Below are positions 9,951 to 22,393 of a stretch of DNA of 64,000 bases, in pieces. A program made the position numbers and the translations under genes. Position 1 is the first letter of the stretch. Every line of letters begins with the position of its first letter. The DNA is from Platanthera guangdongensis (lineage: Eukaryota > Streptophyta > Magnoliopsida > Asparagales > Orchidaceae). The stretch is from positions 110,440,609-110,504,608 of the forward strand of contig CM077151.1 of assembly GCA_039583875.1 (NCBI GenBank). The letters are read 5' to 3'. Below the pieces are notes generated by a model. That model saw nothing but the letters and a program-made list of their open reading frames with translations. It had not been told where the DNA came from and searched no databases.

Positions 9951-12900
9951 GATTTGTATTGATTTGTGAAAATCCAGCACGAGCACTCTTCGATACGGGA
10001 GCTTCACACTCCTTCTTGTCCGAAGGATTTATATCACGCATCGGAGTCCCTTCTTCGATGGCGAAGGACAAGTTGGATGTGTTGTTGCCCAATGGGTGTT
10101 CGATGCGAGCGGATAGGATCTGCGATGTTAAGATTCGTATTGGGGAGCATGAGTTCGACCTGCGGGCGTCTTTACTTCCGTTAGTGGAGTTCGACGTCAT
10201 ATTTGGCATGGACTGGCTCTCGGAGAAGCAGGCCCATATAGATTGCGGTAGCAAGGAAGTTAAGCTGGGAGCAAGTCGTGAAACGACTTTTACGGGCTTA
10301 AAGGGGTCGAGCAAGACATTGATGTTTGCTCTTCAGGTGGTGAAGGCGGTTCGTGCTGGAGCAGAACTGTTCTTTACACTAGTGGAGGTTGCAAAGCCGA
10401 AGCCCGCGTTGGATTGTATTTCAGTGGTATCGGAATACCCTGATGTGTTCCCCGCAGATCTTCCTGGAGCCCCGCCTCAGCGGGAGATAGATTTTACGAT
10501 CGAGCTAGTGTCAGGTGCAAAGCCTGTGTCACGATCTCCGTATCGGCTAGCGCCTAAGGAAATGGCGGAGCTGAAAGTTCAACTGCAAGAGTTGTTGGAG
10601 CAAGGGTATGTGCGCCCGAGTTCTTCGCCTTGGAGCGCACCGGTTCTCTTTGTTAAGAAGAAGGACGGAAGCTTGAGGCTATGTATTGATTATCGGGAGC
10701 TAAACAAGCTGACGGAGAAGAACAAGTACCCGATCCCCCGGATTGATGATCTTTTTGATCAGTTAGTCGGGTCGACGGTGTACTCGAAGTTAGATCTCAA
10801 GGCTGGGTACTATCAGCTGCGAATAAGGGAGAGTGATATCCCGAAGACAGCGTTTAGTACGAGATACGGGCATTATGAGTTTACGGTCATGCCGTTTGGG
10901 CTGACTAATGCGCCGTCAGTATTCATGGATTTGATGAACAGGATGTTCAGGGAGTACTTGGACCATTTCGTGATCGTCTTCATCGACGATATTTTGGTGT
11001 ACTCGCAAAGTGAGGAAGATCACTTCAAGCATCTTCATTTGGTGTTGGAGACGCTAAGGAGAAACCAGTTGTATGCCAAGTTCTCGAAGTGCGAGTTTTG
11101 GCTGTCCTCAGTGGCGTTCCTTGGTCATATAGTGAGTGGAGAGGGTATTGCTGTGGATCCGGCGAAGATTGTTGCGATACGGGAGTGGCCTGAGCTTGCT
11201 ACTGTAGCGGAAGTCCGGAGTTTTCTGGGGCTTGCCGGCTATTATAGGCGCTTCGTAGAGAACTTCTCGCGGATAGCGTTACCTCTCACTACTTTGACGA
11301 GGAAGGAGCATAAGTTCGTTTGGACGCCGGAGTGCGCGCGAGCTTTTGAGGAGTTGAAGTGTCGGTTGACCATGGCGCATGTGCTGAGTTCGCCGGTTAG
11401 GACCGAAGGCTATGAGTTATATAGCGATGCTTCAGGCAGCGATTTGGGTTGCGTTCTACTGCAACACGAAAACGTGATTGCTTATGGCTCGAGAAACCTA
11501 AAAGTGCACGAGAGGAATTATCCGGTCCATGACTTGCAGTTAGCGGCCGTGATTTTTGCCTTGAAGCTATGGAGACACTATTTGTACGGTGTGAAGATTG
11601 ATATCTACACCGATCACAAGAGCCTGAAATACCTTATTGATCAGAAGGATCTGAATATGCGGCAGCGTAGATGGATGGAGTTCCTGGGGGACTATACATT
11701 CAAGATCCACTACGTGTCTGGCAAAGGGAATGCGGTTGCGGACGCGTTGAGTCGCCGAGCCCCAGCTCAAGCCAATTGGCTATCAGTGCATGATGAGCGG
11801 TTGGTGCGGGAGTTGGAGGCATTGGAGATTGTTTGTGTGGATAGACAATCTAGTGCTGAAGCAGTTCTGAATTGGACTGAAGTCCAATATGACCTGGCTG
11901 ATCGGATTCGGCAGGCTTTGGATATGGATGCTCATATGAAGCAGTTCATGATAGAGGCTCTGGATGGGTCAAATTCCCAATTTCTCGTGGAGGACGGATT
12001 GCTGTGGAAAGACGGTCGTTTGTGCGTCCCAAGTGTGGGCAATTTATGGGTGGAGTTGTTGTACGAGGCGCACCATACCAAGTACTCGATTCACCCGGGG
12101 AGCACAAAGATGTACCGTGATGTGAAGAAACTGTTTTGGTGGCCGGGTTTAAAGAAGGATGTGGCGCTATACGTAGTGAAGTGCCAAACTTGCGCCTTGG
12201 TAAAGGCGGAGTGCCAAACGCCGGGAGGATTTCTTAAGTCCTTGCCTATTCCGGAGTGGAAATTTGACGACATCTCTATGGACTTTGTGCACGGTTTGCC
12301 AAGGTCGCAAAAGGGAAACGACGCCATTTGGGTGGTTGTTGATCGATTAACGAAGGTGTCGCATTTTATTCCGCATAGGAAGGATGATCCGGTGGAGAAG
12401 CTGGCAAAGCTTTATGTGGATAACATAGTACGGCTTCATGGTGTGCCCCGCAGCATCGTGAGTGACCGAGATGGGCGGTTCACGTCCAATGATTGGAGGC
12501 TAGTGCAACAAATGTTGGGAACAAAGCTGAAGTTTAGCACAGCCTTCCATCCACAAACGGATGGGCAGACCGAGAGGGTTAATAGAACCATGGAAGACAT
12601 GCTCCGCATGTGTGTCTTAGATTTTGGAAAGCAGTGGGAAGACCACCTTTATTTGGTGGAGTTCGCATACAACAATAGCTACCAAGCGAGTATACAAATG
12701 GCGCCCTTCGAGGCCCTATATGGTAGAAGATGTCGCACGCCGTTGTCTTGGTTAGAAACGGGTGAGTCAAAGTTGTATAAGCGATCGGAAGTGGATGATG
12801 CTACTTCTTTGTTGAGAACCATTCGGGAGAGGTTGCTTATCGCTCAGGACCGCCAAGCAAAGTACTATAATGCCAAGCACAGGAACGTGGAGTTCGCTGT

Positions 12901-13399
12901 GGGCGATTATGTATACTTAAAGATCAAGCCGTTCAAGGGTGTCTCGCGGGTGCGGCGATTGAAAAAGCTAAGCCCGAGGTACCTTGGACCGTTTGAGGTT
13001 CTAGAGCAAGTTGGTGAAGCGGCCTATAGGTTGAAGCTTTCAGTGGAGCTAAGTGGTTTACATGATGTATTCCATATTTCGGTGCTTCGGAAGGCGGTGC
13101 AAGATCCTACGCAAGTGATCGCGGTCGATCAAGTGTCGGTGGAAAGTGAGCTAACGACAAAGGTCAAGCCCGTGCGGATTGAGGACTCGGAGGTCAAGCA
13201 GCTACGCAATAAAGAGATCAGGATGGTCAATGTCCGGTGGGACAATTGCGGTCGTGAGGAGCTCTCTTGGGAGCGAGAGCAGATTATGCTTGACGAGTAT
13301 CCGGAGTTGTTCCGCTCAGGTACAAATTTTGGTTTTGTACATGTCTTTCCTCTATTTAATTTCGTGGGCGAAATTCTTTTAAGAGGGGGAGAGTTGTAA
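9951..13399 (+). CDS. pol: Pol polyprotein of gypsy-1 element 1 (PR-RT-RH-IN-chromodomain)
   Basis: The open frame runs about 1150 codons with no stop, counted from the proposed splice site. Protease: DTGASHSF at about 9992. RT: from [16 protein letters not shown] at about 10978. RNase [11 protein letters not shown] near 11430 and TDHKSLKYL near 11610. Its usual catalytic Glu in ELAAV reads Gln here (QLAAV, about 11537). Integrase: HH-CC zinc finger (HHTKYS...[11 protein letters not shown], 12071-12215), then Asp in DFVHG, Asp in SDRDGRF and Glu in TERVNR. A chromodomain-like C-terminus lies near 13165-13310. The stop TAA (13397-13399) is formed by the first bases of LTR2. It is intact in length, but RNase H is probably inactive. 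Confidence 0.92.
13381..13394 (+). other. Polypurine tract before LTR2
   Basis: AAGAGGGGGAGAGT directly precedes the LTR start at 13395. The same tract precedes LTR3 at 22375-22388. It is the plus-strand primer for reverse transcription. Confidence 0.85.
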
Positions 13400-15688
13400 C
13401 GCCCCGAAACTCAAAGGAGAAAAAGGGGGACGTTTTGGGCCAGTTTGGGTTCTGGCAGCAGGCACACGGCCTGGGACACGGGCATGTCCCAGGGCGTGTC
13501 AAGCGTGTGTCGACACTTAGCCGCGAAGACGTCGAGATTAACTCGACGATTCGACGAGAGTGGGCACACGGCCTGCGACACGGGCGTGTTGCAGGGCGTG
13601 TCGACACTTAGCCATGAAGTCGTCGAGTTTTACTCGACGATTCGTCGAGAATGGGCACACGGCCTGCGACACGGGCGTGTCGCAGGGCGTGTCGACCCGT
13701 GTCGACGATCGTCCCGCGGAGTCGTCGAGATTCACTCGACGATCGTCGAGACATGGCACACGGCCTAGGACACGGGCGTGTCCAAGGCCGTGTCATCAAG
13801 TCGTCGATCTTCACTCGACGAAGTGTCCCGTGTACACGGCCTGGGGCCCAGGCGTGTCAATGTGACACGGGCAAGGACACGGGCATGTCCTATAACCCGT
13901 GCAGTGCTCGGGTTGAAAATGGGGAAAAATCATGGGGTACACGGCCGGCCACACGGCCGTGTGCGGTGGAACACGGGCGTGTCAGCTCGAACACGGGCGT
14001 GTTCGATACCCGTGTGAGGTTCCAGGTGATTCGATTTTGATGGCGATTGCGGCACACGGCCCTGGACACGGGCGTCTGCCAGGCTGTGTTCGGCCCAGTT
14101 TGGGCATTTCAGCCCCGAATCAAAGCCGTTCGTTTCCTTGTTTTGAGATCCAACGGCTGGGGGATGTTCCTGAAGGGATATACCCGTGGATGGACTTAGA
14201 AAACCCTCACTTTTCTTAAGTGTTCTCTTTCTAAATCCTTGGAGATAGAGGAGAGCTAACGGAAGAAGAAGGAGCTAGATCCGCCATTGGAGGAGCTTCG
14301 GAGCTCCGAATCACGAGCCGACTCCGGATCCACGGAGGCAATGCTAGTGCGGTTGTTTTCATCCGATTACTTTTCAATGGCGCCAAAGAGGAACTCAAGG
14401 GTAACGATCCTCATCTTGAGCATGAATAGCTCTCTTTCTTAGCATAGGAAGCCCGCTCTCGCGAGTTTGCGGAGAGTTGGAGGCGTTCCTTCGGGTAGAT
14501 ATGTGAAGTCCCCGTTGTTTAGAGTCCGTATGCGAGAACGGACATAGGCATGATGTGTGAAGCCTACCCGGACATGTTAGTCTGGATCGGTGATGTTGCA
14601 TTGCATAAGGCCGGAGAAGACTCCGTGCTATTGGTTGTTTTTCGGGTTTTCTACGCGGTAGATTGCAGCAGGGAGCCTTGGGGACTAACCCAAAGGTGCA
14701 CCCGGAAAACTGGGTGGATACGAGATCTTGCCAACTTGGTGGCTTGAGAGCCAACTTGAACATAACGGGGTTATGTGACTTGTGATGGAAATGGGACTCG
14801 GTGGAAGTTTGACCCGCGCAAATGGCTTAAATTGCCTTTGCGATGTGAGCACGGGTTAGATGGAACCGTACCCGTTCTATGTCGTTCGGTTAAAGAGACC
14901 TAAGGTTACGTGGCACTTGTCGTTGGCATAGATGGGAGTCTTCGGCGGTCAATGGCTTAAATTGTCGTGACCCAGGCCAGGAAGACAAATTGCTCATAGG
15001 TTTGGCCGTCTAAGTGGCGGTGGGGAGTCCGGAATGTTAATGGCTTTAATTGACGTAACATCGACCGGTTCACCGAGAATGTGCCCTGAGTGCACGGGGC
15101 GTGTGGCCGAGCGAGCCAACGTCTGTGATGAAATGGCTAAGTATATAAATTGCTCGCTTATGCTAATGAAATGCAGGGAAGGAGCAACGCCGCCCCGAGT
15201 TGGGGGCGGGATCGTTATAATTTGGTCAGCATTGCTGACCGTTGCCTTGTTTTGCCACCGTGCGGTGGTTTGTTGCTTGCAGGTGCAGCTGGACCAAGCG
15301 GTCAATAGCGGGCTAAAGCCCTTTTTGCGAAGCCGGCCCTCGAAGGCCCAAATGGAAATGTTTATTGCTTTATTCATGTATGACCGGCCTGCGTGCCGTG
15401 GTTTGTAAATCATGTAATATTCAAGTGAAACATTTTGTAAGGCCTTAAGGCTTGTTTTGAGTATTTTGTAATAACATTCCTGTTTTGTACTAGTGGACAT
15501 TCGTGCTCTAATGCTGGGTTCTTTGTTTACAACTTTTATAAACTGCTTCCGCTAGAATGCTCTGTGTAGGACGTTGAGATTGGTTGGATGGTTTCCATAA
15601 GTAACCACCCGGTCTGTCTGTGGTATATGGCGTCGGGCCCCGGCCGGACCTACTGCTATATGCTATGCGACGGATAGGGAGCGTTACA
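13395..15688 (+). mobile_element. Gypsy-1 LTR2 (shared middle LTR)
   Basis: This 2294-bp LTR starts TGTAACGCC and ends GGGAGCGTTACA. It is the 3' LTR of internal-1 and the 5' LTR of internal-2, with no target duplication at either edge. It shares many diagnostic variants with LTR3 against LTR1, and lacks 11 bp in one palindromic repeat near 13600. Confidence 0.92.
14377..14400 (+). CDS. gag: Proposed Gag exon 1 of gypsy-1 element 2, inside LTR2
   Basis: The same eight codons as at 7195 are followed by GTAACG. The matching acceptor is at 15912-15913 and the phase is 0. The exon would supply the missing start codon of the gag frame that opens at 15914 with GTG. Confidence 0.58.
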
Positions 15689-15913
15689 ATTTGGTATCAG
15701 ACTACTGGTTTTGGTTGGGCTTAAACTGAATTCGTGGCCGAATTATTTTTAAGGGGTGGTGAGCACATTGTGTGCGTCATCGTAATAACAGTAAAAAGAA
15801 CCCATGAATGTCCACTTAGGAATGAAAATACTCGTGTTTGAGGAACCTGCGTGTTCCTATAATTGTTGTTTGCAATTTATTTGGTCGCTTAACGGTGTTT
15901 TGTACCACTATAG
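14401..15913 (+). other. Proposed leader intron of gypsy-1 element 2
   Basis: This 1513-nt candidate runs from GTAACG in LTR2 to CACTATAG before gag. It contains the primer-binding site TGGTATCAGA at 15692-15701. Confidence 0.52.
15692..15701 (+). other. Primer-binding site of gypsy-1 element 2
   Basis: TGGTATCAGA lies three bases after the end of LTR2, at the same spacing and with the same sequence as at 8509. Confidence 0.8.
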
Positions 15914-17068
15914 GTGACCCGAAGTGGTGTTGGGCCGTCAGAACGCCGAGTTTCTGAGGCTAGTAGTGCACCGGATGTTGCTCCCGCAACACCTCTGTCG
16001 GCTGAGAATATACGATTGGTGGCTGAAGCGGTGTTGGCCGTGATTAATGCGCAGCCTGGAAGGCAAACGCAGCAGCCCGCTCCTGTGTTGGAGCAAGTAC
16101 CTCTGCAAGAGGTTGAGCCGAGGAGAGTGGAGCAAGTGGTTGTAGAACCGGTGGTGCCAAGGAGGGCAACTGAGAGGCAGCTAAAGCATGTAATGAGCTT
16201 TAACCCTCCGTTATTCTCGGGGTTGGGAACCCCATCTCAGGCTGAAGACTGGCTCTCCAGGATGAAGAGAGTCATGACAGCAACGGAGACAGAGGAGTGT
16301 CAAATGACCACCATCGCTACGTTCCTTTTGGACGGTGAAGCGAGAATGTGGTGGGAAGGATTGGAGCTGCATCATTTGAGAGGTAGACAACTGATAGACG
16401 TTCCGATGGAAGAGTTCTCGGGATTGTTCTTGGCAAGATACCTCCCCTCTACTCAGAGGATTTCGATGGAGAACGAATTTCTGAGGTTGGTTTAGGGTGA
16501 GAAGAGCGTGGATGAATATCTCCACGAGTTTACCCGTTTGAGTCGATATGCTAGCTCCACCATTATGGATGAGGAGCGCAAGACTAATCGCTTCTATGAA
16601 GGATTGAGAGATGAGTTGAGATTACTACTGTCGGGGCCGATGACGCAGGGTTTCTTAACCTTGGTCAATACTGCCCTGTCCTTGGAGAAGAACATGAAAA
16701 ATGTACAAGCGAAGAAAAGCTTGGGTGAGAAGAAATCTGAGTTCAGAGTGCCGAGTACTTCAAAGTCCGGCTATCGGAGGTCTTTCAAGAAGCATAGGAC
16801 TTCGGGTCCAGCTCCTTCTGGCGCTTCTGGGGCGACTACGGGTCGGACCCCGGGTGCGTGTTTTACATGTGAAAAGACGGGGCATTTCACTCGTGACTGT
16901 TGGAGCGGACGTCCTAAGTCCGAGAGAAAGCCGGGAGCTACTTATGAAGAGAAGGGAAAGGCGGTGGAGTCGACCGCATCCCATTATGCTCCGGCCCAAC
17001 CAAGGGTCTACAATCTTGGCCAACAGGAGGCCATTAAACAAGCTGATGTGGTGACAGGTACGGTTTAA
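15914..17068 (+). pseudogene. gag: Gag of gypsy-1 element 2, one in-frame stop
   Basis: This has the same Gag as element 1 but a different lesion. The CAG at the position of TAG 8890 is kept here, while TAG at 16493-16495 replaces the Gln of LVQGEKS. The frame continues unchanged to TAA at 17066-17068. The zinc knuckle reads CFTCEKTGHFTRDC; its CCHC residues are kept. The proposed splice donor is at 17058. The two copies therefore became defective independently. Confidence 0.85.
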
Positions 17069-17133
17069 TTTATAGCAAGTCAATTTCTGTAAATACTTGT
17101 TATGCACATGTTACCTTACCACTACTTGTTTAG
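17058..17133 (+). other. Proposed 76-nt gag-pol intron, gypsy-1 element 2
   Basis: It matches 9875-9950 in length, donor (GTACGG) and acceptor (TTGTTTAG), and contains the gag TAA. Confidence 0.68.
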
Positions 17134-19178
17134 GATTTGTATTGATTTGTGAAAATCCGGCACGAGCACTCTTCGATACGGGAGCTTCACACTCCTTCTT
17201 GTCCGAAGGATTTATATCACGCATCGGAGTCCCTTCTTCGATGGCGAAGGATAAGTTGGATGTGTTGTTGCCCAATGGGTGTTCGATGCGAGCGGATAGG
17301 ATCTGCGATGTTAAGATTCGTATTGGGGAGCATGAGTTCGACCTGCGGGCGTCTTTACTTTCGTTAGTGGAGTTCGACGTCATATTTGGCATGGACTGGC
17401 TCTCGGAGAAGCAGGCCCATATAGATTGCCGTAGCAAGGAAGTTAAGCTGGGAGCAAGTCGTGAAACGACTTTTACGGGCTTAAAGGGGTCGAGCAAGAC
17501 ATTGATGTCTGCTCTTCAGGTGGTGAAGGCGGTTCGTGCTGGAGCAGAACTGTTCTTTACACTAGTGGAGGTTGCAAAGCCGAAGCCCGCATTGGATTGT
17601 ATTTCAGTGGTATCGGAATACCCTGATGTGTTCCCCGCAGATCTTCCTGGAGCCCCACCTCAACGGGAGATAGATTTTACGATCGAGCTAGTGCTAGGTG
17701 CAAAGTCTGTGTCACGATCTCCGTATCGGCTAGCACCTAAGGAAATGGCGGAGCTGAAAGTTCAACTGCAAGAGTTTTTGGAGCAAGGGTATGTGCGCCC
17801 GAGTTCTTCGCCTTGGAGCGCACCGGTCCTCTTTGTTAAGAAGAAGGACGGAATCTTGAGGCTATGTATTGATTATCGGGAGCTAAACAAGCTGACGGAG
17901 AAGAACAAGTACCCGATCCCCCGGATTGATGATCTTTTTGATCAGTTAGTCAGGTCGACGGTGTACTCGAAGTTAGATCTCAAGGCTGGGTACTATCAGC
18001 TGCGAATAAGGGAGAGTGATATCCCGAAGACAGCGTTTAGTACGAGATACGAGCATTATGAGTTTACGGTCATGCCGTTTGGGCTGACTAATGCGCCGTC
18101 AGTATTCATGGATTTGATGAACAGGACGTTCAGGGAGTACTTGGACCATTTCGTGATCGTCTTCATCGACGATATTTTGGTGTACTCGCAAAATGAGGAA
18201 GATCACTTCAAGCATCTTCATTTGGTGTTGGAGACGCTAAGGAGAAACCTGTTGTATGCCAAGTTCTCGAAGTGCGAGTTTTGGCTGTCCTCAGTGGCGT
18301 TCCTCGGTCATATAGTGAGTGGAGAGGGTATTGCTGTGGATCCGGCGAAGATTATTGCGATACGGGAGTGGCCTGAGCTTGCTACTGTAGCGGAAGTCCG
18401 GAGTTTTCTGGGGCTTGCCGGCTATTATAGGCGCTTCGTAGAGAACTTCTCGCGGATAGCGTTACCTCTCACTACTTTGACGAGGAAGGAGCATAAGTTC
18501 GTTTGGACGCCGGAGTGCGCGCGAGCTTTTGAGGAGTTGAAGTGTCGGTTGACCACGGCGCCTGTGCTGAGTTCGCCGGTTGGGACCGAAGGCTACGAGT
18601 TATATAGCGATGCTTCAGGCAGCGGTTTGGGTTGCGTTCTACTGCAACACGAAAGAGTGATAGCTTATGGCTCGAGACAGCTAAAAGTGCACGAGAGGAA
18701 TTATCCGGTCCATGACTTGGAGTTAGCGGCCGTGATTTTTGCCTTGAAGCTGTGGAGACACTATTTGTACGGTGTGAAGATTGATATCTACACCGATCAC
18801 AAGAGCCTGAAGTACCTTATTGATCAGAAGGATCTGAATATGCGGCAGCGTAGATGGATGGAGTTCCTGGGGGACTATACATTTAAGATCCACTACGTGT
18901 CTGGCAAAGGGAATGCGGTTGCGGACGCGTTGAGTCGCCGAGCCCCAGCTCAAGCCAATTGGCTATCAGTGCATGATGAGCGGTTGGTGCGGGAGCTTCA
19001 CACTCCTTCTTGTCCGAAGGATTTATATCACGCATCGGAGTCCCTTCTTCGATGGCGAAGGATAAGTTGGATGTGTTGTTGCCCAATGGGTGTTCGATGC
19101 GAGCGGATAGGATCTGCGATGTTAAGATTCGTATTGGGGAGCATGAGTTCGACCTGCGGGCGTCTTTACTTTCGTTAG
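17134..19178 (+). pseudogene. pol: Pol of gypsy-1 element 2, first part, broken by duplication
   Basis: It runs from the protease (DTGASHSF near 17175) through RT (FIDDILVYS near 18162) and RNase H (with the catalytic Glu kept, LELAAV near 18715) to ADALSRR. At 18990 the sequence jumps back to the protease region. The duplication length is not a multiple of three, so the frame enters the repeated protease segment out of frame and ends at 19178. No integrase follows in this frame. Confidence 0.88.
17179..18989 (+). repeat. 1811-bp tandem duplication, first copy
   Basis: The unit runs from the protease active-site region to just after RNase H. The junction at 18990 has the 6-bp CGGGAG common to both parental sites (17179 and 20801). 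Internal-2 (6700 bp) exceeds internal-1 (4889 bp) by exactly 1811 bp. Confidence 0.95.
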
Positions 19179-20800
19179 TGGAGTTCGACGTCATATTTGG
19201 CATGGACTGGCTCTCGGAGAAGCAGGCCCATATAGATTGCGGTAGCAAGGAAGTTAAGCTGGGAGCAAGTCGTGAAACGACTTTTACGGGCTTAAAGGGG
19301 TCGAGCAAGACATTGATGTCTGCTCTTCAGGTGGTGAAGGCGGTTCGTGCTGGAGCAGAACTGTTCTTTACACTAGTGGAGGTTGCAAAGCCGAAGCCCG
19401 CGTTGGATTGTATTTCAGTGGTATCGGAATACCCTGATGTGTTCCCCGCAGATCTTCCTGGAGCCCCACCTCAACGGGAGATAGATTTTACGATCGAGCT
19501 AGTGCTAGGTGCAAAGCCTGTGTCACGATCTCTGTATCGGCTAGCGCCTAAGGAAATGGCGGAGCTGAAAGTTCAACTGCAAGAGTTTTTGGAGCAAGGG
19601 TATGTGCGCCCGAGTTCTTCACCTTGGAGCGCACCGGTCCTCTTTGTTAAGAAGAAGGACGGAAGCTTGAGGCTATGTATTGATTATCGGGAGCTAAACA
19701 AGCTGACGGAGAAGAACAAGTACCCGATCCCCCGGATTGATGATCTTTTTGATCAGTTAGTCGGGTCGACGGTGTACTCGAAGTTAGATCTCAAGGTTGG
19801 GTACTATCAGCTGCGAATAAGGGAGAGTGATATCCCGAAGACAGCGTTTAGTACGAGATACGAGCATTATGAGTTTACGGTCATGCCGTTTGGGCTGACT
19901 AATGCGCCGTCAGTATTCATGGATTTGATGAACAGGACGTTCAGGGAGTACTTGGACCATTTCGTGATCGTCTTCATCGACGATATTTTGGTGTACTCGC
20001 AAAGTGAGGAAGATCACTTCAAGCATCTTCATTTGGTGTTGGAGACGCTAAGGAGAAACCTGTTGTATGCCAAGTTCTCGAAGTGCGAGTTTTGGCTGTC
20101 CTCAGTGGCGTTCCTCGGTCATATAGTGAGTGGAGAGGGTATTGCTGTGGATCCGGCGAAGATTGTTGCGATACGGGAGTGGCCTGAGCTTGCTACTGTA
20201 GCGGAAGTCCGGAGTTTTCTAGGGCTTGCCGGCTATTATAGGCGCTTCGTAGAGAACTTCTCGCGGATAGCGTTACCTCTCACTACTTTGACGAGGAAGG
20301 AGCATAAGTTCGTTTGGACGCCGGAGTGCGCGCGAGCTTTTGAGGAGTTGAAGTGTCGGTTGACCACGGCGCCTGTGCTGAGTTCGCCGGTTGGGACCGA
20401 AGGCTACGAGTTATATAGCGATGCTTCAGGCAGCGGTTTGGGTTGCGTTCTACTGCAACACGGAAGAGTGATAGCTTATGGCTCGAGACAGCTAAAAGTG
20501 CACGAGAGGAATTATCCGGTCCATGACTTGGAGTTAGCGGCCGTGATTTTTGCCTTGAAGCTGTGGAGACACTATTTGTACGGTGTGAAGATTGATATCT
20601 ACACCGATCACAAGAGCCTGAAGTACCTTATTGATCAGAAGGATCTAAATATGCGGCAGCGTAGATGGATGGAGTTCCTGGGGGACTATACATTCAAGAT
20701 CCACTACGTGTCTGGCAAAGGGAATGCGGTTGCGGACGCGTTGAGTCGCCGAGCCCCAGCTCAAGCCAATTGGCTATCAGTGCATGATGAGCGGTTGGTG
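18990..20800 (+). repeat. 1811-bp tandem duplication, second copy
   Basis: The copy is nearly identical to 17179-18989; I count about fifteen differences. Both copies share variants absent from element 1 (for example GTGCTAGG against GTGTCAGG, and GAGTTTTTGG against GAGTTGTTGG), so the duplication arose within the element 2 lineage. Confidence 0.95.
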
Positions 20801-22393
20801 CGGGAGTTGGAGGCGTTGGAGATTGTTTGTGTGGATAGACAATCTAGTGCTGAAGCAGTTCTGAATTGGACTGAAGTCCAATATGACCTGGCTGATCGGA
20901 TTCAGCAGGCTTTGGATATGGATGCTCATATGAAGCAGTTCATGATAGAGGCTCTGGATGGGTCAAATTCCCAATTCGTCGTGGAGGAAGGATTGCTGTG
21001 GAAAGACGGTCGTTTGTGCATCCCAAGTGTGGGCAATTTACGGGTGGAGTTGTTGTACGAGGCGCACCATACCAAGTGCTCGATTCACCCGGGGAGCACA
21101 AAGATGTACCGTGATGTGAAGAAACTGTTTTGGTGGCCGGGTTTAAAGAAGGATGTGGCGTTATACGTATCGAAGTGCCAAACTTGCGCCTTGGTAAAGG
21201 CGGAGTGCCAAAAGCCGGGAGGATTTCTTAAGTCCTTGCCTATTCCGGAGTGGAAATTTGACGACATCCCTATGGACTTTGTGCACGGTTTGCCAAGGTC
21301 GCAAAAGGGAAACGACGCCATTTGGGTGGTTGTTGATCGATTAACGAAGGTGTCGCATTTTATTCCGCATAGGAAGGATGAGCCGATGGAGAAGCTGGCA
21401 AAGCTTTATGTGGATAACATAGTACGGCTTCATGGTGTGCCCCGCAGCATCGTGAGTGACCGAGATGGGCGGTTCACGTCCAATGATTGGAGGCTAGTGC
21501 AGCAAATGTTGGGAACAAAGCTGAAGTTTAGCACAGCCTTCCATCCACAAACGGATGAGCAGACCGAGAGGGTTAATAGAACCATGGAAGACATGCTCCG
21601 CATGTGTGTCTTAGATTTTGGAAAGCAGTGGGAAGACCACCTTTATTTGGTGGAGTTCGCATACAACAACAGCTACCAAGCGAGTATACAAATGGCGCCC
21701 TTCGAGGCCCTATATGGTAGAAGATGTCGCACGTCGTTGTCTTGGTTAGAAATGGGTGAGTCAAAGTTGTATAAGCGATCGGAAGTGGATGATGCTACTT
21801 CTTTGGTGAGAACCATTCGGGAGAGGTTGCTTATCGCTCAGGACCGCCAAGCAAAGTACTATAATGCCAAGCACAGGAATGTGGAGTTCGCTGTGGGCGA
21901 TTATGTATACTTAAAGATCAAGCCGTTCAAGGGTGTCTCGCGGGTGCGGCGATTGAAAAAGCTAAGCCCGAGGTACCTTGGACCGTTTGAGGTTCTGGAG
22001 CGAGTTGGTGAAGCGGCCTATAGGTTGAAGCTTTCAGTGGAGCTAAGTGGTTTACATGATGTATTCCATATTTCGGTGCTTCGGAAGGCGGTGCAAGAGC
22101 CTACGCTAGTGATCGCGGTCGATCAAGTGCCGGTGGAAAGTGGGCTAACGACAAAGGTCAAGCCCGTGCGGATTGAGGACTCGGAGGTCAAGCAGCTACG
22201 CAATAAAGAGATCAGGATGGTCAAGGTCCGGTGGGACAATTGCGGTCGTGAGGAGCTCTCTTGGGAGCGAGAGCAGATTATGCTTGACGAGTATCCGGAG
22301 TTGTTCTGCTCAGGTACAAATTTTGGTTTTGTACATGTCTTTCCTCTATTTAATTTCGTGGGCGAAATTCTTTTAAGAGGGGGAGAGTTGTAA
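19010..22393 (+). pseudogene. pol: Pol of gypsy-1 element 2, second part (PR fragment-RT-RH-IN-chromodomain)
   Basis: The frame is open for about 1127 codons and lacks the protease DTGA motif, because it starts inside the second copy of the duplication. RT with FIDDILVYS, RNase H with Glu kept, the integrase HH-CC finger, DDE residues and the C-terminal chromodomain-like part are present. HPQTDEQ replaces the HPQTDGQ of element 1. It ends at TAA 22391-22393, formed by the start of LTR3. It would have no obvious translation start of its own. Confidence 0.9.

Noticed and set aside
11567..11770. Minus-strand ORFs inside gypsy-1 pol and gag
   Set aside because: They are antisense shadows of conserved coding frames and change with every substitution between copies.
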